This document shows, one piece after another, positions 49,201 through 58,079 of a DNA stretch of 64,000 nt; position 1 is the first letter of the stretch, and each line of letters starts with the position of its first letter. Source of the stretch: Lytechinus pictus (lineage: Eukaryota; Echinodermata; Echinoidea; Temnopleuroida; Toxopneustidae); the NCBI RefSeq assembly GCF_037042905.1, contig NC_087258.1, positions 4,752,501-4,816,500 on the forward strand. The letters run 5' to 3'. The position numbers and the translations under genes were made by a program. Under the pieces are notes generated by a model. The model saw only the letters and a program-made list of their open reading frames with translations. It was not told where the DNA came from and did not search any database.

Positions 49201-52200
49201 ATGGTAATGCTGAGTGGACACTCAGATGGATCAGCTGTGACCACATCTATGAGGACATCGTCGTCAGATGTTGCATCATCATGAACCAAAGGTTGCTTGG
49301 CTGGGTCCAACTTATCTTCAATAGCATCACTTGAGGATGTGGCTTCATTTTTTCTTGAAGGAGTGTTTTCTGTGACTGAAGATTCCACTGGTCCACCTTT
49401 AGTGGATGTTGAGTCCCCAACTTCATTCCCCCATTGAGGTGTGTTTATTTTTGAGAAAGTAGGAATTGTTCTTTTTGGAGAGTCCATAGCCTTGAGGAGA
49501 CCTATCAACTCCCCACATACCTTCACCCCTTTGACACTCTCGTCTGACTTTTCCATCTCTGCATCTTGCTCTACTTTGTCTGATTTATCTTTAACAAAAC
49601 CTTCTAAAGCCCCAAGTCTCGAATCTGCGGAAGAGCCAGGATTACTTTCACATGAATCTGGCAACTTGTGCTGGATATTGTCTTCTAAATGGTCAACTGG
49701 GAAATAATTAGTGCCTTCTGGAGCCTCTTGTTCTTTGGGGAGATATTCCATCTTATCACAAGCTTCCATGTCTATGACAAGCTCATCTGCTGAGGAATCA
49801 CTGTGTCCACCACCCAGCTCTGATAGATTGAGACTTGTAGTATTATGTTCTAGAGGAGCTGATATGCCTTGGTCAAGGCAGAGACGGTTCACCTTATCAC
49901 AATGTTTCATGTCTATCACTAGTTCATCTGATGATGAATTTTTACGTCCAACACTCTGCTCTACTGGGTCATCTTCTAAGGAAGTTGAAACACCTTGGTC
50001 TAATTGCAGAGAGTCCATCTTATCACATTCTTTCATGTCTATGACAAGTGTATCCGAGTTGGAATCATCACACTCGACGCTCTCCTGTGATGGATAATCA
50101 GGCAAATCAGCACCTTTGAGAGAAGCTGGAATACCTTTGTCTTGGATGGTATTGTTAACCTTCTCACATACTTCCATGTCTATGACAAGCTCATCTGCTG
50201 ATGAATCATTATTTCCAATGCCCAACGGTGATGGATTAAGGATTGCAGCATCATCATGTTCTAGATTTGAAACACCTTGGTCTGGGCAGGGACAGATCAA
50301 ATTTTTACAAGGTGTCATGTCTATCACTAGTTCATCTGACGAGGAGTCTTTATGTCCAACACTCTGCACTACTGGGTCATTAACAGCATTTTCTAAGGTA
50401 GTTGGAACACCTTGGTCTAACTGCAAGGAGTCCATTTTATCACATGCTTCAGTGTCTATGACAAGTTCATCTGATGATGAATCCTTAAGTCCAGAAGTTT
50501 GTCCTATTTTGTCATCAACTGCATTTTTACGGGAAGCTGGAACACCTTGGTCTTTTTGTGGACAGTCTGTTTTATTACATGTTTCCCTGTCTATGATAAG
50601 TTCATCTGATGGTGAATTATTATGTCCCACACTCTGCTCCACTGGGTCACCTACATAACTTTTTAAGGAAGTTGGAACACCTTGGTCTTCTTGTGGACAG
50701 TCCATCTTACGGCATGCTTCCATATCAATGACAAGTTCATCTAATGATGAATCTTTACCTCCATCACTCTGGTCTACCGGTTCATCACGAACATCTTTTA
50801 GGGAAGTTGGAACGTCTTGTTCTTGTAATGGACAGTCCATTTTATCACATTTTTCCATGTCTACGACAAGTTCATCTGATGATGAATTTTTACTTTCCAG
50901 ACTCTCATTACATTCATTGTTCAGTGTTGATGCATAAAAAATATCTGGTGACTTATCAACACAACCATTGGATTCAACTGATACAGTTTCACAGGTCATG
51001 TCAAGCACAGCATCATGTTTACTACTCTCTGTCCCTGTGCTTTGTGATACAACTTGTTCCTTTGATTGCTCGTGTTCCACAGTTGGAGGATGGGGTGATG
51101 TGCCATTTACCTCCACTGATGGCACATCATTTTGAATGCTCTGCTTTTCCGTCACATTTGAGCAGTCTGAAGTCTTAATCTCCAGAGAGGTTGGAGTGTT
51201 TGGGGCCACTGTGGAGACCTGCATCTCATCATCTTCACTATTGCAGTCGAGGTCTATGACCTCAAGTTGATTCTTATTATGGCTGGACAAATGACCTTTC
51301 AACAATTTATCTCTAATAGGAATCCTCCTTGCTTTCTTACGTGGTACTAATGAAACTAATACCACCTCATCATCATCGCTACTATCAAGGTCAATGATTT
51401 CACTTACCTTCGTACTTATGTTCACAAATTCTGGAATAGGCTTTACAGAAATATTCAAAGAGTCAAGATCTTCTGAAGATTCCTCTTGTCTTCCATTCCC
51501 ATTTGACTTATTTTCTTCTGTATCACTGCCACCAATTTCATCTACCACCACAAAGGGTGAACCTATGTCATAATCAGGGGAGTCTATTGTTTCGTACAGA
51601 TCATCTACTGGACTTGCAGGCTTTTCACCAGCACTTGCATTCTCTTCATCAGGACTAATTTCAGAGTTCTCCATCACATTTGCAGACATTTTGTTACATT
51701 CCACTGGTGATACCTCTTCGAGTGTTCCAGTCCTTTTGATTCCCCCTGCATTTCTCTCCGGTTTCAGCAAATCTTTCCTGTCCATTTCCATTACTTTAGG
51801 TGACTCTTCAGGAGTTTCATGAAATTCTTTATCATTAGAACTTGTCTCAGCTTTTTCGCTACTTTCAATGAATGCCAATGTTGTTTTTCCAAAGTTTTTC
51901 TTGGTTTTCAGCAAATCAACTTTGCTGCTATCATATTTATCTGATAATACATCTATAGCAGGTTTCTCATGCTCTTCCACATTTACTTCTTGCTCAGAGG
52001 CTGAAATCTTCTCAACTTTGTTAATGGATTTTGTATCTCCTTCAGAAAACTCTACATTGTCTTCTTTAGTTTCCATCACAGCTGCTGCAATATCCTCACC
52101 TTCATTAGTTTCCACCAGATTTGACGAAGAAGTCTCCTCTGACTCCTCAATACTATCAACATCTTCAGACAAATCTGAGGGAACCTTCTCAAGATCAACA

Positions 52201-54785
52201 GAAGAACTGACTTCACAACTGTCTTCATCAAACATGCCCTTTGTCTTTGCTCTAGAGGGGTCCTCGTTACATGCTACAGTATCCTGAGATGAAGACGGTG
52301 TTGATTCCCCCTCTGGTGATATTGATCTCTCTATGAATGGTATATCCTTGTGGGACATTTCAACCGATGATGCAATTGAACTCCACAAGTCTGTTGACTT
52401 CTTGTCGAGACAAGATGAACCATCAATGAAGGGTATCTCTTTGGGTGATGCCTCTGTTGAAGATGCAATTGATTGCCATATCTTTGATGATGTTTCAACA
52501 GAGGAGGCAATGGAATTCCAGATGGACCTTTCTACTACCTTGGGCTGGGTGGACATGTTCTCAGACATATTAGAATTAATATCAGTTCTGTCATCTTTCC
52601 ACAACTGGTCGTCCTCTTTGTTTTCCTTTTGATTGGTGGGATTCATCTTGCTAGAGACCATTACCTCTCTCTCGTCCGAGTTTGAGGAAAGATTGATTTT
52701 GATCAAATTGACTGACAATTCCCTTTTGAATAGAAATTCGCCACTGTACGGATTCCAGATCTTATCATAAGAAATTACAGGACCACTTTTCTTTACAAAC
52801 TCCTCCTCAGTTTCCTTTGGTTTGATTTTCTTTTCTTGCAACAGACATGGTTTGTCTTTTCCAACAGAAATGCTAACTGGAGGATATGGAGGTTTGGAAG
52901 TATCCTCACAGCAGTTCCGGGGAACACTATTTTCCTCTACTGTTGAAGAAATCACAGATGACTGACTAGACACAGTTGAACTTACACCACACTTAACTGG
53001 TGATACAGTTTTCTTGTTCTTCTTATTTGCACAATGCATCTGGTTTGCAGATTCTAATGGAATTCTTCCTAAGTTCCTACCTGCTGTCACCCTATTAGAA
53101 CAATCCGCAAGAGCAATGTTCTGTCTCTTCCCTGAAAGAACTGGTATTGATTTGCCTTTGTTCAAAGAATCTGTTGTGACCACCTTTTTCTTGCTCAACT
53201 TGTGATTTTTCTTATAACGATCATCTTGGAAGTCTTCGGCATCTGAAGAATCAGACAGATCGCCTTGAGCCTTGGCCTGTGGCATTGAAATAGCAGAAAA
53301 TAGTCCTTCACGGCTCCTACGCTTTCCCACTGGCATAATGGAAGGTACTTTTGGCTTTCCTGAGTCTATGGCTGCCTGGCACACATCATCACCTTTCATC
53401 TTATTCTTCAAAAGATTTGTTTTCTTAGCTAGGATTGCCTTTTCTTTTATTGTCTTAGATTTGCTTTTCACTCTGCTATTGGAGGATGAGGATACCTTTG
53501 TTAATGGTTGTTGAGGCTTCAGGTGCCTCAAATTCAATTCAGCTGCTCTATGATGTTCACTCTTTGGAGACTTCAAATTTTCTGTGACTTTTCTTCTGAC
53601 TGAAACATTCATTTGTCTTTCTTTTTTTCTCTCAGCTTTGCTTGTCTCATCAATACAAGCTGAACGAGTGATCAATCCTTTTCTATGTTTACCTTCTGAT
53701 TCTATAACTCTTTTGTGGCCACCATGAGTATTTATGCCACTTGCATCCATTTTCTTCACAAAAACTTTGGCCTTTGTCTTGTCAGAGGGTAGGCACTGTT
53801 TCACATGATCTGCTTTCTTAAAGTTTATTAAGGCACTATGTTTTTTCATCAACACCTTTTCTGCCCTGCTAAAGCCATCCTGAGTCGTCCTATTAACACG
53901 ATAATGCTCCCGGGATTCAATGTTTTCTCTTCTCACTTTGCTCATTTGAACTCCAAAGTTTTGTGAATCTGCTTCTCTGAGTACTTTCTTTTCAGACATG
54001 GGCATGGATTTCTTTCTCATAGACTTTTGATTGTCGAACTCCTTCACTATCCTGCTCATGCTGCCTGGTGCCGATTTCCTTGCAGAACCCTGATAATGGG
54101 AGTCTTTGTCTCCTGTGTACACATGTTCTTCACATAGTTTTGTATCACAGAGCTCCTGGCGATCTCCTATTACTGGTGTTGTTGTGCTCTTCCTTGGTGA
54201 AGACCTTAACATTCTGTGTTCCAGAGATTCTACCACTTTGTCAATTCTCTCACTACAATTCTGCACAGGGTCAGGTTTTTGCATCACACCAGATTCCTGC
54301 ATTCTGCTAACCTCTACATCTTCAGCGAATGTCACATGCGTTCCCTGCCTTCTCCCAACTTCTCTCTCAGCTCCTTTAAAACAACCTTCCGCAGAACGTA
54401 GACCAACCCGTTGCCTTGTATCTGCTTTTCTCTGTATCCCTCTTACGACCCCCTTCTTTGCTTTCAACCTCTCTTGTTTCCTGTATTTGGGATCCACTGT
54501 TTCTTTTCCATGTTTCCGAACATCTTGATCTCTACGGGAATTACTCTCCAATCGCTTTGAGAAAGATCTAGTACTTATTAAGCTGTCTGTATTGTGCAAA
54601 GAGGATGATGTTCCTTTACTCCTGGATATTGTCTTTGCTTTCAGTGGACTGGCCTCCGGGTTGGCTTCCACTCTCTTGCGCTGTCTATGAAACCATATCC
54701 ACACATGGGCTGACAAGGATCCAATCTGAGATGCTATGTGATCTACTTGCACCCTTCCAGGGTTGGGATTGATGTCAAACCACAC
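43252..54785 (-). CDS. Divergent homeodomain protein with tandem SUMO-interacting-motif-like repeats (six 3' exons; N-terminus missing)
   Basis: Exons 5' to 3': 48773-54785 (6013 bp), 47027-47121, 46136-46490, 45070-45459, 44177-44662, 43252-43955. They join in frame (8043 nt, 2680 aa here) and end in TGA. The giant exon opens, right after an acceptor, with VWFDINPNPG...HIASQIGS...VWIWFHRQRKR. This aligns with homeodomain positions 18-55: Phe20, Trp48, Phe49 and Arg53 are kept, but invariant Asn51 is Arg. Residues about 40-700 are Lys/Arg/Ser-rich and disordered. Three copies of an IxSIASS-E motif follow (about 52330-52560). EIIDLDSSDDDE and EVIDLDCNSEDDE (about 51230-51400) are canonical SUMO-interacting motifs. 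Nine tandem units of about 45 aa, core SSDELVIDM and later DQGVP, span about 49700-50900. Later exons add a conserved-looking Pro/Trp segment (PFPCDHGWQ), a KRKRSR basic stretch and a Gln/Ser/Pro-rich tail. The homeodomain's first helix should be in an upstream exon that I could not find. Probably nuclear and SUMO-binding; I do not recognise an orthologue. Confidence 0.82.
49700..50900 (-). repeat. Nine in-frame tandem repeats of about 135 bp inside the giant exon
   Basis: Each unit encodes about 42-47 residues. The constant core is (D/N)SS(S/A)DELVIDM, then a Cys-Lys-Met-Asp-like segment, DQGVP(T/A)SL, and a variable acidic linker, often DPVEQSVGH. The core survives even where linkers have drifted (copies 5, 6 and 8). 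That suggests selection on SDELVID and not just recent duplication. Confidence 0.85.
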
Positions 54786-54799
54786 CTGAAGATTGAAGA

Positions 54800-55302
54800 G
54801 AAAGAGAAATATATCAGTAAATACTGTAAGAAAGAGAAATATATCAGTAAATACTGTAAGAAAGAGATATATATCAGTAAATACTGTAAGAAAGAAAAAT
54901 ATATCAGTAAATACTGTAAGAAAGAGATATATATCAGTAAATACTGTAAGAAAGAAAAATATATCAGTAAATACTGTAAGAAAGAGAAATATACCAGTAA
55001 ATACTGAAAGAAAGAGATATATATCAGTAAATACTGTAAGAAAGAGAAGTATATCAGTAAATACTGTAAGAAAGAGAAATATATCAGTAAATACTGTAAG
55101 AAAGAGAAATATACCAGTAAATACTGAAAGAAAGAGATATATATCAGTAAATACTGTAAGAAAGAGAAGTATATCAGTAAATACTGTAAGAAAGAGAAAT
55201 ATATCAGTAAATACTGTGAGAAAGAGAAATATATCAGTAAATACTGTAAGAAAGGGAAATATATTATCAGTAAATACTGTAAGAAAGAGAAATATATCAA
55301 TT
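54800..55302. repeat. 30-bp tandem repeat (about 17 copies) with a 120-bp higher-order period
   Basis: The unit is approximately AAGAAAGAGAAATATATCAG followed by TAAATACTGT. Variant units (ATACCAG...ACTGAAAG, GAGATATATATC, GAGAAGTATATC) recur in the same order 120 bp apart (about 54990 and 55110). The most recent growth was therefore by four-unit blocks. Each unit carries CAGTA-AA-TACTG, able to form a 5-bp hairpin. The array starts about 14 bases upstream of the acceptor of the giant exon. It is open in several frames purely because the unit length is a multiple of three. Confidence 0.93.
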
Positions 55303-56162
55303 CAATTCATTTATTTCACTCGATAAAAATAACATATACAGGTAAATAAGAAATACATAATGACAAGAACAAAATAAAGTAACAAAAAATGATAATACAG
55401 TATTAGTGTACAAAACAGGCTTCGAGTGTGGACTGGCATTAAAGATCTGTTGGATCTTAGAAGTTCCAGCCCAGTAAAGAAAGAAAAAGAAGGGATACAA
55501 AATAGAACATACAAAGACAAAAGCGTACAAGGGAAAAACAAACATTAATAAAGTTAAAATGAAGTGTTTGCCTTTCTAGGAAAAAGGTAAATACATGTAC
55601 TGTATAATCAATACTCTACATGAATTGTATAGTTAATTGGGCTGTATAATGTAATCAATACTCTGCACAAATCTTGATATTGAATTATACGTACTTTAGG
55701 TTGATATATCTACAACACTTCAACCGCTTGCTTTTAGGCCTGGTGAGTTGTACATGTATGAGTTTGATTAGGTTAAATTTTCTAGGGTAACATAATGCCT
55801 AGTTGTCACCGATTTCTTTCAATTTGAGCAAGAATGAGATAAAAATTGATAGCAATCGTGAATTTCAATTTCAGAACATAGAAACAGTCTTTGGAAGAGG
55901 CTTCAAATGGCTTGATTGATATGTACAGGGTATATTGTGCCAGATTCAGATAAATTTAGAAAATGAAAAAAATGAGGGCTCAGAAAATACAAGAGGCTCA
56001 GTCTCAAATTTTGTGATATATACATGTGTTATGTTGTCATTGGGGTCTATTGCAGTTTACTTTCAACCAGTCTTAAATGAAGAAAATGCAAGGCAGGATG
56101 TACAGTTCATACATTTATTGAAGATTATAAATATGTTGATGATGACAGTACAGGAACATGAG
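55303..56162. other. Intronic or intergenic DNA, nothing firm
   Basis: On the minus strand this should hold the intron before the giant exon. A stretch at 55440-55500 (on the minus strand WAGTSKIQQIFNASP) looks faintly like decayed protein-coding repeat, possibly a LINE 3' part, but I cannot support a family. No exon for the missing homeodomain helix 1 was found. Confidence 0.3.
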
Positions 56163-56649
56163 TAAGTCTAATGGTGACTCTTCTCTGAAGTATAGACCCT
56201 GCAAACTGATGTAATATAAAATCTAAACTCTTCTGTAGCTCTCTCTAAACCATTCTAAAATCTAACTCCAATCTCTATTCAATAACCAATCTGACTTGGG
56301 TGCAAAAGTGAACTCCTTTTATATTGGTCTGGTCAAGACTCTACAGCCAAACAGGTGTTGTCGGTCAACCTTGGATGCTTGACCAATCTGTAGAGTGTAT
56401 GTCATAACTTTACTCTCAATGGGGGGGGGGGGGGGAGTGGACCTTTTTAGTGAGAAGGGGGAATGTAGTGAATAAAAAACCCATAAAATGTGTGTGCATC
56501 AGCAGTTTAGCTGGAAGAAGAATGAGTAATACTTGGTAAACATGTGATTTCCTGTTATTATACTTCCTGTAGAAGTATTGATTAAGTATTGTAATATTAT
56601 TGCATATGTGAGGTATGTCTTATCATCTAATTGTTATATCATCACAACA
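56163..56649 (-). mobile_element. Truncated, diverged second copy of the LTR
   Basis: On the minus strand it starts TGTTGTGATGATATAACA and follows the same order as the LTR at 34462: GATAAGACATACCTCACAT, ACTTCTACAGGAAGTAT, then the TTATATTGG/TATAAAAGG promoter region, ending near GTCACCATTAGAC. The last roughly 130 bases of the full LTR are absent. A G15 run near 56419 interrupts it. Confidence 0.8.
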
Positions 56650-56827
56650 CATGACTTTATTCCCATGTATTAAAGCAATGACATACATGTACAACAGCCA
56701 TCAGATACTCGTGATCTGCAGGTGCTGTGTTCAATCAATCAAATTACAATCCTTGAAGTATCCAAAAACATTTATAACTGTTGAATTCAATTAAATTCAA
56801 TTTTAATTGAATGTGAAAATAAATAGT

Positions 56828-57968
56828 ATATAAACCCCTCAAAAAATGTTTGGAAATCTGAGTTTGGCCATTAATTTCTCCCGACTCCCAATTTTACACA
56901 ATGCATGTTTGATATCATTCAAAAGATAATTTAATATTCTTTAAAATGATATCATGCTTTGTATGATCATGCCATCATGAAATGAGCATGATTCAAAAGT
57001 GTTGGATGAGGTATGATTTGAAAAGCTGCAAAACGAGCAAAAAAGTTTTATAGAAATCTGAGTTCGGCCATTAATATCTCCCAACTTCCAATACACAATG
57101 CATATTTGATATCATTCAAAAGATAATTTAATTCTCTTTAAAATGATACCACGCTTGTTATGATCATGCCATCACGAAAATAGCAGGATTACAAAGTGTT
57201 GGATGAGGTCTGAACTGAAAAGCTGCAAAATGAGCAATACTCGTCATGAAGGGTCAACAGAACATGATTCTTTTGTCTGTGTCAATAGAGATGAAAATCC
57301 ATTCAAATCAAGCTAGCGGCAGCCCCTGCTTCTTCATTTTTTATGCTTTGCTATGGTTTATGTAGTGATGGTTTGTTTGTTATGAGTTTGCTTGTGCAGA
57401 GGTGTGTTTGATTCCATGTTAATGTTGATGTTAAGGTGCATGAAAACAATTAAAAGAAACTGCTGAGAAACTCTTTCATCACCAATGAAAAAAGAACAGC
57501 GAATTTCAATATTGTGTCATTTTGCAACTTTTGAATTTTGACCTTGCCCCACATTTCAAGGCACTGCACCTCCATGTGAACCATAATCATATCATGTAGG
57601 GTATCATATTAAAGAAAATTAAATGATCTATCCATTGATATTAATTACACATTGATATTTACTAAAACCGAGGAGGGATTATCGATCAGAATCAAAAGAA
57701 ATCGCTGAGAAACTCATTTATCACCTCGGAAAAGGGAACAGTGACTTTCAATATTGTGTCATTTTGCAGCTTTTGAATTTTGACCTTGCCCCACGTTTCA
57801 AGGCACTGCACCTCCATGTGAACCATAATCATATCATGTAGGGTGTCATATTAAAGAAAATTAAATGATCTATCCATTGATATTAATTACACATTGATAT
57901 TTACTAAAAACTGAGGAGGGATTATTGATCAAAGTCAGATTTCCAAACTTTTTTTGAGGAGTTTATAT
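56828..57968. mobile_element. Large foldback element with a tandem duplication in each arm
   Basis: The left end ATATAAACCCCTC...TTTGGAAATCTGA is inverted at the right end as TCAGATTTCCAAA...GAGGAGTTTATAT. The left arm contains two copies of a roughly 200-bp unit (GAAATCTGAGTTTGGCC at 56853 and 57053). The right arm contains two copies of a roughly 243-bp unit (GCTGAGAAACTC at 57462 and 57705). The arms are distant inverted relatives (both carry AAAAGCTGCAAAA). 1141 bp, no coding capacity. Confidence 0.8.
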
Positions 57969-58079
57969 CCAAACATGAAATGCTTTTAAAAAAAGGTGGA
58001 GAAAGCAAGTACATGTATACAGAAGCTCAGACATTAAAAATTGATCGAATGTAACAGTGATCTCAATCATCCTTCTGGT

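Noticed and set aside
49021-54528. Many plus-strand ORFs of 60-180 codons opposite the giant exon
   Set aside because: They are antisense shadows of a Ser/Asp/Glu-rich coding exon and repeat with its tandem units.
54743-55326. Long ORFs on both strands encoding a decapeptide repeat (KRNISVNTVR and reverse)
   Set aside because: They come from the 30-bp tandem repeat, whose length is a multiple of three. They lie in an intron and have no start context or flanking exon signal.
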